Positions 27,434-36,531 are shown, numbered from the stretch's first letter. The stretch: 64,000 nt of DNA from Pseudomonas sp. ICMP22404 (GCF_006227205.1 NZ_VCNG01000012.1:1-64000); one strand, 5' to 3'. The notes: generated from the sequence alone by a model not told the origin. Made by a program: numbers and translations.

Positions 27434-28189
27434 TTAAACCACTTCCAGCCGAATCTTGTGCTGGTTCAGCAACTGCACCAGGGCCGGTACTGGTTGCTGG
27501 TCGGTCACCAGGCAATCGATCAGGCTGATGGGCCCCAGGCGGACCATGGCGTTGCGCCCGAACTTGCTGGAGTCCGCCGCCAGCAGCACTTGCCGGGCGT
27601 TGGCGATGATTGCCTGGGAGACGCGCACTTCCTGGTAATCGAAGTCCAGCAGGCTGCCGTCTTCGTCGATGCCACTGATACCCACCAGGGCGAAATCGAC
27701 CTTGAACTGGTTGATGAAGTCGACGCTGGCCTGGCCCACCACGCCACCGTCGCGGCGTACGTTGCCGCCGGCGATCAACACTTCGAAGTCGTCCTTGGCG
27801 CTGAGGATCGAAGCCACGTGCAGGTTATTGGTGATGACCTTGAGCTGGTTGTGGTTGAGCAGTGCCCGGGCGATGGATTCGGTGGTAGTGCCGATGTTGA
27901 TGAACAGCGACGCATGATCGGGGATCTGGGCGGCGATGGCTTCGGCAATGCGTTGTTTCTCATCGCGCATCTGATCGGCGCGCATGGCGTAAGCGGTGTT
28001 TTCAACGCTCGAATCGTAGGCGGCACCACCATGGTAGCGACGCAGCAGGTTCATCTCCGCCAGTTGATTGATATCGCGGCGGATGGTTTGCGGGGTGACG
28101 ACGAACACCTGAGCCATTTCCTCGATGCTGACATAGCCGCGTTCACGGACCAGTTCGAGGATTTGCTGCTGACGGGGAGGCAGATTCAT
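27434..28189 (-). CDS. glpR: Glycerol-3-phosphate regulon repressor GlpR
   Basis: A 251-residue DeoR-family repressor with an N-terminal winged helix (LPPRQQQILELVRERGYVSI, TPQTIRRDINQL) and a C-terminal sugar-phosphate sensor domain (GGAAYD, NIGTTTESIA, AGGNVRRDGG). It represses glp genes and is released by glycerol-3-phosphate. It lies between glpK and glpD on the same strand. Confidence 0.94.
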   Translation of the reverse strand: MNLPPRQQQILELVRERGYVSIEEMAQVFVVTPQTIRRDINQLAEMNLLRRYHGGAAYDSSVENTAYAMRADQMRDEKQRIAEAIAAQIPDHASLFINIGTTTESIARALLNHNQLKVITNNLHVASILSAKDDFEVLIAGGNVRRDGGVVGQASVDFINQFKVDFALVGISGIDEDGSLLDFDYQEVRVSQAIIANARQVLLAADSSKFGRNAMVRLGPISLIDCLVTDQQPVPALVQLLNQHKIRLEVV

Positions 28190-28283
28190 GGGGCTTCCTT
28201 TGGGCTGCCATGCAAAATTTGCCCATGATGCCGCAGGAATCCACTCCCGACCAGTTTCAGTCCTTCTTCATGGTGGTTTCAGG

Positions 28284-29789
28284 CTACTCGGCGTCTTCGT
28301 GGGATTCCCAGTCGCGGGTGCGGCTGATGGCTTTTTTCCAACCGGCGTAGAGTTTTTCCTTCGCCTGTTCGTCCAGTTGTGGTTCGAACCGGCGCTCGAT
28401 CACCGCTTTGCCGCGCAGCTCTTCCAGGCTGCCCCAGAAGCCGCATGCCAGGCCCGCCAGGTAGGCGGCGCCCAAGGCTGTGGTCTCGCGCATTTTCGGG
28501 CGTTCGACCTGGGTGCCGAGGATGTCGGCCTGGAACTGCATCAGGAAGTTGTTCGCCACCGCGCCGCCGTCAACGCGCAAGGCCTTGAGGCGCTCACCGG
28601 AATCCTGCTGCATGGCGTCGAGTACGTCGCGGGTCTGGTAGGCAATCGACTCCAGCGCCGCGCGAATGATGTGATCGACCCGTACGCCACGCGTCAGGCC
28701 GAACAGTGCGCCACGGGCATAGGGGTCCCAGTACGGCGCGCCAAGGCCCGTGAAGGCGGGCACGAGGTACACGCCGTTGCTGTCCTTGACCTTGTTGGCG
28801 AAGTATTCGGTGTCGAGGGCGTCGTTGACGATTTTCAGCTCGTCGCGCAGCCACTGCACCGTGGAACCGCCATTGAATACCGCGCCTTCCAAGGCGTAGG
28901 CCACTTCACCACGGGGGCCGCAGGCGATGGTGGTGAGCATGCCGTGATTGGATTTGACTGCCTTGTCCCCGGTGTTCATCAGCAGGAAACAACCGGTGCC
29001 GTAGGTGTTTTTTGCCTGGCCCGGTTCCACGCACATCTGGCCGAAGAGGGCGGCCTGCTGGTCGCCGGCGATGCCACCAATGGCAATGCCGCTCTTGGTG
29101 CGGCCGTAGATTTCCGAGGAAGACTTCACTTCCGGCAACATTTCCCGGGGGATGTCGAGGATGTCGAGCATCTTCGCGTCCCACTCCAGGGAATGGATGT
29201 TGAAAAGCATGGTGCGCGAGGCGTTGGTGTAGTCGGTGACATGGACCTTGCCGCCGGTAAATTTCCAGATCAGCCAGCTGTCGACGGTACCGAACAGCAG
29301 TTCACCGTTGCGCGCACGCTCACGGCTGCCTTCCACGGTGTCCAGGATCCACTTGAGCTTGGTGCCGGAGAAGTACGGGTCGGTGACCAGGCCGGTGGTC
29401 TGACTAATATAAGGCTCGTGGCCGTCGCGCTTGAGCTGTTGGCAGATTTCGGTGCTGCGCCGACATTGCCAGACGATGGCGTTGTAGATCGGCCGGCCGG
29501 TGGTCTTGTCCCACACCACCGTGGTCTCACGCTGGTTGGTGATGCCGATGGCGGCCACCTGATCATGATGCAGGCCGGCCTGGGCCAGGGCTTCGACCAT
29601 GACCGCGCTCTGGGTGGCGAAGATCTCCATCGGGTCATGTTCGACCCACCCGGCCTGGGGATAGTGCTGGGCGAATTCGCGCTGGGCAGTGCAGACCACA
29701 TTGGCGTCACGGTCGAAGATGATCGCGCGGGAGCTGGTCGTGCCCTGGTCGAGGGCAATGATGTAGTTCTTGTTCTGAATGTCGGTCAT
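28284..29789 (-). CDS. glpK: Glycerol kinase GlpK
   Basis: A 501-residue FGGY-family kinase that phosphorylates glycerol to sn-glycerol-3-phosphate. The N-terminal DQGTTSSRAIIFD phosphate-binding motif and the C-terminal GAAYLAGLACGFW segment are visible. Start MTDIQNKNYIIA (29789) gives the family length; a 16-residue upstream extension is rejected. It lacks an adjacent glpF: only 195 bp separate it from the divergent ybaK-like gene. Confidence 0.96.
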   Translation of the reverse strand: MTDIQNKNYIIALDQGTTSSRAIIFDRDANVVCTAQREFAQHYPQAGWVEHDPMEIFATQSAVMVEALAQAGLHHDQVAAIGITNQRETTVVWDKTTGRPIYNAIVWQCRRSTEICQQLKRDGHEPYISQTTGLVTDPYFSGTKLKWILDTVEGSRERARNGELLFGTVDSWLIWKFTGGKVHVTDYTNASRTMLFNIHSLEWDAKMLDILDIPREMLPEVKSSSEIYGRTKSGIAIGGIAGDQQAALFGQMCVEPGQAKNTYGTGCFLLMNTGDKAVKSNHGMLTTIACGPRGEVAYALEGAVFNGGSTVQWLRDELKIVNDALDTEYFANKVKDSNGVYLVPAFTGLGAPYWDPYARGALFGLTRGVRVDHIIRAALESIAYQTRDVLDAMQQDSGERLKALRVDGGAVANNFLMQFQADILGTQVERPKMRETTALGAAYLAGLACGFWGSLEELRGKAVIERRFEPQLDEQAKEKLYAGWKKAISRTRDWESHEDAE

Positions 29790-29984
29790 ATCGATTGCCT
29801 TGGGACGTAAATCTGGTCTCGGCAGTGCTCGAGACATGCGTTCTGGCTTTCACTTTCGAAAAAATATAGACAAGAAACGCTGCTGTCAAAGATTGAAAGT
29901 GAACCTTCGGTCATATTTTCAACTATTCGTGAAGTATGACTTAGAATCCCGGCCCACTCTTTTCTGATTTCTTCAGGAGCGGTC

Positions 29985-30455
29985 ATGACCCCCGCATTGG
30001 ATCTGCTTAAAAAAGTGCGCGCCGAGCATCGTATCCACAGCTACGAACACGACCCCAAGGCCGCCTCCTATGGCCTGGAGGCTGCGGAAAAACTGGGGTT
30101 GGATCCGGCGCAGGTGTTCAAGACACTGCTGGCCGCCAGTGAAAAAGGCGAGTTGCTGGTGGCGGTGGTGCCGGTGGTCGGCAGCCTGGACCTGAAAGCG
30201 CTGGCCCATGCCGCCGGTGTGAAAAAAGTCGAGATGGCCGACCCGGCCGCCGCGCAACGCTCCACGGGCTATCTGCTGGGCGGTATCAGCCCGTTGGGGC
30301 AGAAGAAGCGCTTGCGCACCTTCATCGACCGTTCCGCCCAACCCTTTGCCAGCATCTATGTCAGCGCGGGGCGACGCGGGTTGGAGGTGGAACTGGCGCC
30401 AGGGGTACTGGCCGAGCATACCGGGGCGGCGTTCGCCGATATCGGTCGCGCCTGA
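29985..30455 (+). CDS. ybaK: YbaK/EbsC-type aminoacyl-tRNA deacylase
   Basis: A 156-residue protein of the prolyl-tRNA editing superfamily. Family features are the EHDPKAASYGLEAAEKLGL start, the catalytic-site lysine region (QVFKTLLA) and GGISPLGQKKRL. YbaK hydrolyses mischarged Cys-tRNA(Pro). CAGGAGC precedes ATG 29985. It is divergent from glpK. Confidence 0.9.
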   Translation: MTPALDLLKKVRAEHRIHSYEHDPKAASYGLEAAEKLGLDPAQVFKTLLAASEKGELLVAVVPVVGSLDLKALAHAAGVKKVEMADPAAAQRSTGYLLGGISPLGQKKRLRTFIDRSAQPFASIYVSAGRRGLEVELAPGVLAEHTGAAFADIGRA

Positions 30456-30576
30456 TCTCTTGCGGGCAGATCTTGCCCTACGCTGTAGGGTGAAAATTCA
30501 CTGAATCTGTCACTGGCGTGACGGCGTCAAGGCGCTTCATGCTCGCGCCCCTATAACAAGGATCAAGGAGAAGGCC

Positions 30577-31359
30577 ATGCAGCTTGCGTTTCATCAAGTC
30601 GATGCGTTCAGCGACCGCCCCTTTGGCGGCAACCCGGCGATAGTCTATCGGCTCGATGCCTGGCTGGCCGATGACTTGATGCACAAGATCGCCGCCGAAC
30701 ATAACCTGGCCGAAACCGCGTTCCTGGTGCGCGAAGGCCAGTATTGGCACATCCGCTGGTTCACCCCCACCACCGAAGTCCCGCTATGCGGACACGCCAC
30801 GCTGGCCAGCGCCCATGTGCTGTTCGATATCTACCACGAGACTGCCGACCGGTTGGATTTCATGTGCAAATCCGGCCCCTTGAGCGTCAGTCGCGAAGGT
30901 GACCGGTTGTGGCTGGATTTTCCGGCCATGATCCCCAGCGAACTGGGCGCCTCCCTGGCCGTGCAGAACGCCCTGGGGGTCGAGGCGGTGGACGTCCTCA
31001 CTTCCAATGTGCTGATGGTGGTACTGGAGTCGGAACAAGCGGTGCTCGATTGCAAACCGGACATGACGGCCTTGGCCAAACTGCCGTGGCCTGGCGCTAT
31101 CGTTACCGCGCCGGGTAGCCGGCATGACTTTGTCTCGCGTTACTTTGCGCCAGCGATTGGTATCAACGAGGACCCGGTGACCGGATCGACCCATTGCAGC
31201 CTGGTTCCGTACTGGTCCAAGCGCCTGAGCAAACTGGGGCTGACGGCTTATCAATGCTCGGCCAGGGGCGGAGCGCTGTTCTGCCGGTTGGAGGGGGAGC
31301 GTGTGAAGATTGGCGGGGATGCGAGGTTGGTGGCCAGTGGGACGTTGTTGCTGGGTTGA
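30577..31359 (+). CDS. PhzF family isomerase-like protein
   Basis: A 260-residue protein of the diaminopimelate-epimerase fold. The N-terminal QVDAFSDRPFGGNPAIV and the catalytic glutamate motif NLAETAFLV match PhzF, and EDPVTGSTHCSL with CGHATLA completes the active-site loops. No phenazine genes are nearby, so it is a stand-alone homologue of unknown substrate. AAGGAG precedes ATG 30577. Confidence 0.88.
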   Translation: MQLAFHQVDAFSDRPFGGNPAIVYRLDAWLADDLMHKIAAEHNLAETAFLVREGQYWHIRWFTPTTEVPLCGHATLASAHVLFDIYHETADRLDFMCKSGPLSVSREGDRLWLDFPAMIPSELGASLAVQNALGVEAVDVLTSNVLMVVLESEQAVLDCKPDMTALAKLPWPGAIVTAPGSRHDFVSRYFAPAIGINEDPVTGSTHCSLVPYWSKRLSKLGLTAYQCSARGGALFCRLEGERVKIGGDARLVASGTLLLG

Positions 31360-31401
31360 TCTGAACTGAGTACAGCCGGGAGAGCGATGTCGGCTGTCAG
31401 G

Positions 31402-31505
31402 CCGCCATCGCGAGCAGGCTCGCTCCCACATGGGAGTTGGGGTGTGCGCAGCCTTTGCATACACCACCAAGACCTGTGGGAGCGAGCCTGCTCGCGATGA
31501 CGGCG
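31402..31505. repeat. REP pair in reversed arm order
   Basis: Here the CGCGAGCAGGCTCGCTCCCACA arm comes first (about 31408-31430) and the CCTGTGGGAGCGAGCCTGCT arm second (31473-31500), the opposite arrangement to the other pairs in the window. The arms still form an inverted repeat between the convergent phzF-like gene and ABC ATPase gene. Confidence 0.75.
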
Positions 31506-31574
31506 GCAAAGATAGACAGTTGCCCCCCGCAATCAAAGATCAGAGACAACGGGAAGAGGGCATCTCGGCCTGAC

Positions 31575-32684
31575 TCAATGGGCCGCGCTGTACCGCCGTA
31601 CCCCACTCTCCACCAACGGTATATGCGCAGCCGTACTACCCGAGGCCTGGAACAGCACCAGATGTTCAGCCAACACGCGAATACCGACATGGGCGCCGAC
31701 CTGATGATCGGCATGGCTCGGAAAGATCGACTCCAGCTGCGCTCCCGTCGGCAATTGCAGGCGATACAAGGTCGAAGCCCCCAGGAAGGTCTTGCCGACG
31801 ATCCTGGCCGTCAGTGGGCTGTCCGGTGCATAGACGATATCGTCCGGCCGCAACAGCACATCCACTGCGCCACCGACAGGCCAGGTGTAGGCCCGGTTGC
31901 CGCGCAGGATACCCAGCTCGGTCTGCACCGATTCCGGGCTTTCGAGCCGGCCACGGATGAAATAGCCCTGTCCGATAAAACTGGCGACGAAGGGCGTCAG
32001 TGGTTCGTGGTACAGGTTGTAGGGCGTGTCCCACTGTTCCAGTCGACCTTCCTTGAACACGCCGACGTGGTCGCTCACGGCGAAGGCTTCTTCCTGGTCA
32101 TGGGTGACCAGAATGGCGCTGGTGCCGCGGGCCTTGAGAATGTCCCGCACCTCATGGCTGAGCTTGCGACGCAACTCGCCGTCGAGGTTGGAGAACGGTT
32201 CGTCGAGCAACAGCAGCTGTGGCTCCGGCGCGAGCGCTCGGGCCAGTGCCACGCGCTGTTGCTGGCCGCCGGACAGTTCGTGGGGAAAGCGTTTACCCAG
32301 GTTCTTCAGATTGACCAGCTCCAGCAGCTCTTCCACCACGCGTTCCCTGTTCGGATGCTTGCGGATGCCGAAGGCGATGTTCTGCGCGACACTCAGGTGG
32401 GGAAACAGTGCGTAGTCCTGGAACACCATGCCGATACGACGTTTTTCCGGGGCCAGGGTGAAGCCGGCGCGGGAAAGGGTTTCCCCGGCCAGTTGGATTT
32501 CACCTTCGTGCACCGGCTCGAAGCCGGCAATGGCCCGCAATGTCGTGGTCTTGCCACACCCGGACGAGCCGAGCAGGCAGCCGATGTCGCCGGCATTGAG
32601 GTGCAGGTTGAGATTCTGCACGACCCGTTGGTCCTGGTAACCGCAGGCCAGGTTGTGCAGATTCAACAGCAGGGGATGACTCAT
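31575..32684 (-). CDS. ABC transporter ATPase of the PotA/FbpC type (orphan)
   Basis: A 369-residue ATPase with Walker A GSSGCGKTTTL, signature ELSGGQQQRVALARAL, Walker B LLLLDEPFSNLD and a C-terminal TOBE-type regulatory region (about 240-369), as in iron(III) or polyamine importers. Start MSHPLLLNLHNLAC (32684) overlaps the argF stop by four bases; the longer frame lies in argF. No permease or binding protein adjoins it, so substrate and partners are unknown. Confidence 0.9.
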   Translation of the reverse strand: MSHPLLLNLHNLACGYQDQRVVQNLNLHLNAGDIGCLLGSSGCGKTTTLRAIAGFEPVHEGEIQLAGETLSRAGFTLAPEKRRIGMVFQDYALFPHLSVAQNIAFGIRKHPNRERVVEELLELVNLKNLGKRFPHELSGGQQQRVALARALAPEPQLLLLDEPFSNLDGELRRKLSHEVRDILKARGTSAILVTHDQEEAFAVSDHVGVFKEGRLEQWDTPYNLYHEPLTPFVASFIGQGYFIRGRLESPESVQTELGILRGNRAYTWPVGGAVDVLLRPDDIVYAPDSPLTARIVGKTFLGASTLYRLQLPTGAQLESIFPSHADHQVGAHVGIRVLAEHLVLFQASGSTAAHIPLVESGVRRYSAAH

Positions 32685-33601
32685 GCGTGGTGATACGCCG
32701 GCTCGACAAGGAACTCGAGCAGGGCCTTTTGTGCATGGAGACGATTCTCGGCCTGGTGCCAAGCGACCGAGCGCGGATCATCCAGCAGGTCGAAGCTGAT
32801 CTCCTCGCCACGGTGAGCCGGCAGGCAATGCATGAACAGCACCTCGGCATCCGCCAGGTCGAGCAGGGCCCGGTTGACCTGCAGCGGCGCGAACAGCTCG
32901 AGGCGCTTGGCGGTTTCTTCTTCCTGGCCCATGGAAGTCCAGACGTCGGTGCTCACCAGGTGCGCACCGGCCACGGCCAGTTTCGGGTCACGGACAATGG
33001 ACACCCGGTCCCCGGCCTTGGCCACCAGTTCGGCGTTGGGGTCGTAGCCCTCGGGGCAGGCGATGCGCAACTGGAAGTCGAATTGCATCGCCGCTTCTAT
33101 ATAGCTGTTGCACATGTTGTTGCCATCGCCGATCCAGGCCACGGTCTTGCCCTGGATCGAGCCACGGTGTTCAAGGAACGTCTGCATGTCGGCCAGCAAC
33201 TGGCACGGGTGCAGGTCATCGGACAGGCCGTTGATCACCGGCACACGGGAATGGGCGGCGAATTCGGTCAGGGTGCTGTGGGCAAAGGTACGGATCATCA
33301 TCACGTCGAGCATGCTCGACATGACGATGGCGCAATCAGCAATCGGCTCGCCACGGCCCAGCTGGGTATCGCGAGGCGACAGGAAGATCGCCTGGCCGCC
33401 GAGCTGGATCATGCCGGCTTCGAACGAAATACGGGTACGGGTCGATGATTTCTCGAAGATCATGCCCAGTACGCGGTTCTTCAGGGGCTCGAACAGTACG
33501 CCGCGGTTACGCAGGTCTTTGAGCTCCACGCCTCGACGGATCACGCCGAGCAACTCATCGGGCGTGAGATCCATCAGGGAGAGAAAGTGCCTTGCGCTCA
33601 T
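32681..33601 (-). CDS. argF: Ornithine carbamoyltransferase ArgF
   Basis: A 306-residue enzyme making citrulline from ornithine and carbamoyl phosphate. The carbamoyl-phosphate motif SSTRTRISFE, the ornithine loop and the catalytic HCLPAHRGEE are present. It is anabolic by context (argG lies 9 kb away; no arcA or arcC is nearby). A downstream ABC ATPase gene overlaps its stop codon. Confidence 0.96.
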   Translation of the reverse strand: MSARHFLSLMDLTPDELLGVIRRGVELKDLRNRGVLFEPLKNRVLGMIFEKSSTRTRISFEAGMIQLGGQAIFLSPRDTQLGRGEPIADCAIVMSSMLDVMMIRTFAHSTLTEFAAHSRVPVINGLSDDLHPCQLLADMQTFLEHRGSIQGKTVAWIGDGNNMCNSYIEAAMQFDFQLRIACPEGYDPNAELVAKAGDRVSIVRDPKLAVAGAHLVSTDVWTSMGQEEETAKRLELFAPLQVNRALLDLADAEVLFMHCLPAHRGEEISFDLLDDPRSVAWHQAENRLHAQKALLEFLVEPAYHHA

Positions 33602-33670
33602 GATTGACTACCTTTTTGTAACAGACCGCAGATGCTCAAAGCCTTGTTTAATAAAAAAACGGGCGAGACC

Positions 33671-33686
33671 TGCGGCAAAAGCCGCA
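33671..33686 (-). promoter_or_regulatory. Hairpin in the argF leader
   Basis: TGCGGC-AAAA-GCCGCA forms a 6-bp GC stem. On the argF strand it is followed 11 bases later by a run of seven T (33653-33659), so it might act as an attenuator; the spacing is long for a standard terminator. Confidence 0.3.
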
Positions 33687-33729
33687 CGGGGGCGACGAAA
33701 ATAGGGGAAGGCGCGATATTGACATTAAA

Positions 33730-33745
33730 TGTCGCGTCTTACCAA
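33730..33745. promoter_or_regulatory. Candidate ArgR half-site upstream of argF
   Basis: TGTCGCGTCTTACCAA fits the Pseudomonas ArgR half-site TGTCGCN8AA (recalled). It lies about 130 bp upstream of argF. A second half at the expected spacing is not convincing. Confidence 0.35.
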
Positions 33746-34006
33746 TAGGGCTACGGTTTTTGGGGATTTCAGCAGGGTCATCACCAGACTGTGATGACAT
33801 GTTTGAGGCCGGTTTCCTGACAGCAGCGACCCATTTGTACACTGGCGTTGCGCGGCTTGGCAATCAGTCGGGGCGGGCCTGGCATGACGGGTGGTCGCTT
33901 TATGACCTGGCGCTCAATGATTCGCCTGTCTGTTGGTCAGTGTGAAACATTTCCTAATGCAAAAAGGGTGGGTTATAAAAGAACCCCTAGACGCAGGAGC
34001 TTCGAA

Positions 34007-34291
34007 ATGGATTCGAAAGAGCAACAACTGATGGAGCTGCTGGGGCTGACGGCGCGCTCCCTGACTCACCTCACCGCTTCGGTGACGTCCATGTCATTCG
34101 AGTTGTTGCGCAGCGACGATGAAGTCATCAAGGCCGCCGGTCGCCGAATGATCGATCGCATGGCCACCATCAGCGGCGGGCTCGACGAGCATTGGCGGTT
34201 GATCGGGGAGCTGACGGGAGAACCTATCGCTCAGGAACAGGTGCAGACCGTCGAAGAGATCCAGCTATTGGCGCCGCCCCCCGAGCATTGA
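34007..34291 (+). CDS. Conserved-looking 94-aa protein of unknown function
   Basis: A 94-residue, probably helical cytosolic protein starting MDSKEQQLMELLGLTARSLT and ending in a proline-rich tail. No signal peptide, membrane helix or cysteine is visible. GCAGGAGC lies eight bases before ATG 34007, a good ribosome site; the frame extending upstream has none. I do not recognise a family. It lies 131 bp before a molybdopterin oxidoreductase gene. Confidence 0.65.
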   Translation: MDSKEQQLMELLGLTARSLTHLTASVTSMSFELLRSDDEVIKAAGRRMIDRMATISGGLDEHWRLIGELTGEPIAQEQVQTVEEIQLLAPPPEH

Positions 34292-34422
34292 TGCCAGTTC
34301 ATCGGTAAGCCTGATGCCCGGCAATTCACAGGACGAACCTCGCTGGCAAAGGCGTGGATCGCGCGCCATAGTTTTGTTCCCGCGGCCGAAAGCGGCCGCC
34401 ACGAATAAAACAGAGACTGGCC

Positions 34423-36531
34423 ATGACCAAGACTCTTCATCACCGTGCGTGCCATCTGTGTGAAGCCATCTGCGGCTTGACCCTGGAAACCACCGAAACC
34501 GAAGGCCAGGGCCTGGCGATCACCTCGATCAAGGGCGATCCGCTGGACAGCTTCAGCCGTGGCCACATCTGCCCCAAGGCGGTGGCCCTGCAGGATATCC
34601 AGAACGACCCGGATCGTTTGCGCCAACCCATGCAGCGGATTGGCAGCGAATGGCAGCCCATCGCCTGGGACGAAGCGTTTGCATTGGTCGCTGAACGCCT
34701 GGCGGCCATTCAGGAGCGCCATGGTCAGAACGCGGTGGCGGTCTACCAGGGCAACCCCAGCGTGCATAACTATGGACTGACGACCCACAGCAACTATTTC
34801 CTGGGGCTGTTGAAAACCCGAAGCCGTTTCTCGGCTACTTCCGTGGACCAGTTGCCCCATCACCTGACCAGCCACCTGATGTATGGCCACGGCCTGCTGC
34901 TGCCGATACCGGACATCGACCACACCGACTTCATGTTGATTCTGGGCGGTAATCCGTTGGCGTCCAATGGCAGCATCATGACCGTGCCGGATGTCGAAAA
35001 GCGCCTGAAGGCGATTCAGGCCCGGGGCGGCAAAGTGGTGGTGGTCGACCCGCGTCGCAGCGAAACGGCGGCCATGGCCAGCCAGCATCTTTTCGTGCGC
35101 CCCGGTGGTGACGCCGCGCTGTTGTTTGGCCTGCTCAACACCTTGTTCAGCGAAGGCCTGACCCGTGACAGCCACTTGCCGGTGGATGGCCTTGAGGAGG
35201 TGCGCGAGGCTGTCGCAACCTTCACCGCCGAAGCGATGAGCCCGCTCTGTGCGGTGCCGGCGTCGCAGATTCGTCAGTTGGCCCGGGACTTCGCGGCCGC
35301 GCCCTCGGCGGTCTGCTATGGGCGAATGGGCGTCTCGACCCAGGCTTTCGGCACCCTGTGCCATTGGCTGATCCAGGTGATCAACCTGGTGACCGGTAAC
35401 CTGGATCGGGTTGGCGGGGCGCTGTGCACCGAGCCGGCGGTGGATCTGGTGGCCAGCACCTCGGGCGGGCATTTCAACCGCTGGCAAAGCCGTGTATCCG
35501 GGCGTCCCGAGTACGCCGGCGAGCTGCCGGTGTCGACCTTGGCCGAGGAAATGCTCACTGAGGGCGAAGGCCAGATCCGGGCGCTGGTCACCGTGGCTGG
35601 CAATCCGGTACTGTCCACGCCCAACGGGCGGCAACTGGAGCAGGCGCTGGACGGGCTGGAATTCATGGTCAGCGTCGATTTGTACATCAACGAGACCACC
35701 CGCTACGCCGACCTGATCCTGCCCTCGACCTCCGCCCTGGAAAATGACCATTACGACACCACGTTCAATCTGTTCGCGGTGCGCAACGTCACCCGTTTCA
35801 ACCGGGCCATCCTGCCCAAGCCCGAGGGCGCCCTGCACGACTGGGAGATCTTCGTCGGCCTGGCCAAGGCCTTCGCCGCCAGGACCGGCAAGGAACTCAA
35901 ACCAACCATGCCGCCCGCGCAAATGATCGACGCCGGCTTGCGGACGGGTGCTTACGGGGATGCCTCGCCGCACAAGCTGTCCCTGGCGACGCTGTTTGAC
36001 CATCCCCATGGCATCGACCTGGGGGCGCTCAAGCCTAACCTGACGTCGCGGCTGAAGACCGAAAACCGGCGGGTGCAGGCCGCCCCCGCGGTGATTCTCG
36101 CCGACATCGGGCGTTTCGCCGCGTTGCCGACACCCAAGCCGGATGAGTTGCTGATGATTGGCCGTCGGCATGTGCGCAGTAACAATTCCTGGATGCATAA
36201 CTTCCATCGACTGGTGAAGGGCAAGCCGCGTCATCAATTGCTGATGCATCCGGATGACCTGGCCAGTCGTGGTCTGAGCGATGGGCAACGAGTGAAGGTC
36301 AGTTCACGGGTGGGGGTGATCGAAGTCGAAGTGCTGGGCAGCCCGGACATGATGAAAGGCGTGGTCAGCCTGCCTCACGGTTGGGGGCATGCCCGGCCGG
36401 GTGTGCAGATGAGCATTGCCAGCGAGCAGCCGGGCTCCAGCGCCAATGACCTGACCGACGAACGCCAGCTGGACGAGTTGTCCGGCAATGCGGCGCTCAA
36501 TGGCGTGCCGGTAACGGTGGCGGCTGCGTGA
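34423..36531 (+). CDS. Molybdopterin oxidoreductase (DMSO reductase superfamily)
   Basis: A 702-residue enzyme with an N-terminal [4Fe-4S] site formed by Cys10, Cys13, Cys17 and Cys50, followed by molybdopterin-guanine-dinucleotide binding domains (GGNPLASNG, VVDPRRSETA, ILPSTSALE) and a C-terminal molydopterin-binding domain. No signal peptide is seen, so it is likely cytosolic. I see no cysteine or selenocysteine at the usual metal-ligand position; a serine-rich stretch (SRFSATSVDQ) lies there. The substrate is unknown. No partner subunit or chaperone is encoded alongside. Confidence 0.88.
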   Translation: MTKTLHHRACHLCEAICGLTLETTETEGQGLAITSIKGDPLDSFSRGHICPKAVALQDIQNDPDRLRQPMQRIGSEWQPIAWDEAFALVAERLAAIQERHGQNAVAVYQGNPSVHNYGLTTHSNYFLGLLKTRSRFSATSVDQLPHHLTSHLMYGHGLLLPIPDIDHTDFMLILGGNPLASNGSIMTVPDVEKRLKAIQARGGKVVVVDPRRSETAAMASQHLFVRPGGDAALLFGLLNTLFSEGLTRDSHLPVDGLEEVREAVATFTAEAMSPLCAVPASQIRQLARDFAAAPSAVCYGRMGVSTQAFGTLCHWLIQVINLVTGNLDRVGGALCTEPAVDLVASTSGGHFNRWQSRVSGRPEYAGELPVSTLAEEMLTEGEGQIRALVTVAGNPVLSTPNGRQLEQALDGLEFMVSVDLYINETTRYADLILPSTSALENDHYDTTFNLFAVRNVTRFNRAILPKPEGALHDWEIFVGLAKAFAARTGKELKPTMPPAQMIDAGLRTGAYGDASPHKLSLATLFDHPHGIDLGALKPNLTSRLKTENRRVQAAPAVILADIGRFAALPTPKPDELLMIGRRHVRSNNSWMHNFHRLVKGKPRHQLLMHPDDLASRGLSDGQRVKVSSRVGVIEVEVLGSPDMMKGVVSLPHGWGHARPGVQMSIASEQPGSSANDLTDERQLDELSGNAALNGVPVTVAAA

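Larger units (their letters stand above)
33602..34006. other. 405-bp divergent intergenic region (argF / 94-aa gene)
   Basis: No credible gene. Besides the argF leader hairpin and ArgR-like half-site it holds a small palindrome (GACATTAAATGTC, 33721-33733) and an inverted repeat TCATCAC/GTGATGA (33778-33797). Confidence 0.5.

Noticed and set aside
29790..29984. A degraded glpF remnant between glpK and ybaK
   Set aside because: The 195 bp show no aquaporin-like (NPA) coding trace in any frame; they look like a promoter region.
30577..31359. Phenazine biosynthesis locus
   Set aside because: Only a stand-alone PhzF-fold protein is present; none of phzA-E or phzG is nearby.
33760..33945. 61-codon plus-strand ORF in the argF upstream gap
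   Set aside because: No ribosome site, overlaps an inverted repeat, and has no plausible protein features.
34231..36288. 685-codon open frame on the minus strand antisense to the molybdopterin oxidoreductase gene
   Set aside because: A composition-driven shadow frame without motifs or a ribosome site; the plus-strand gene has cluster cysteines and cofactor motifs.
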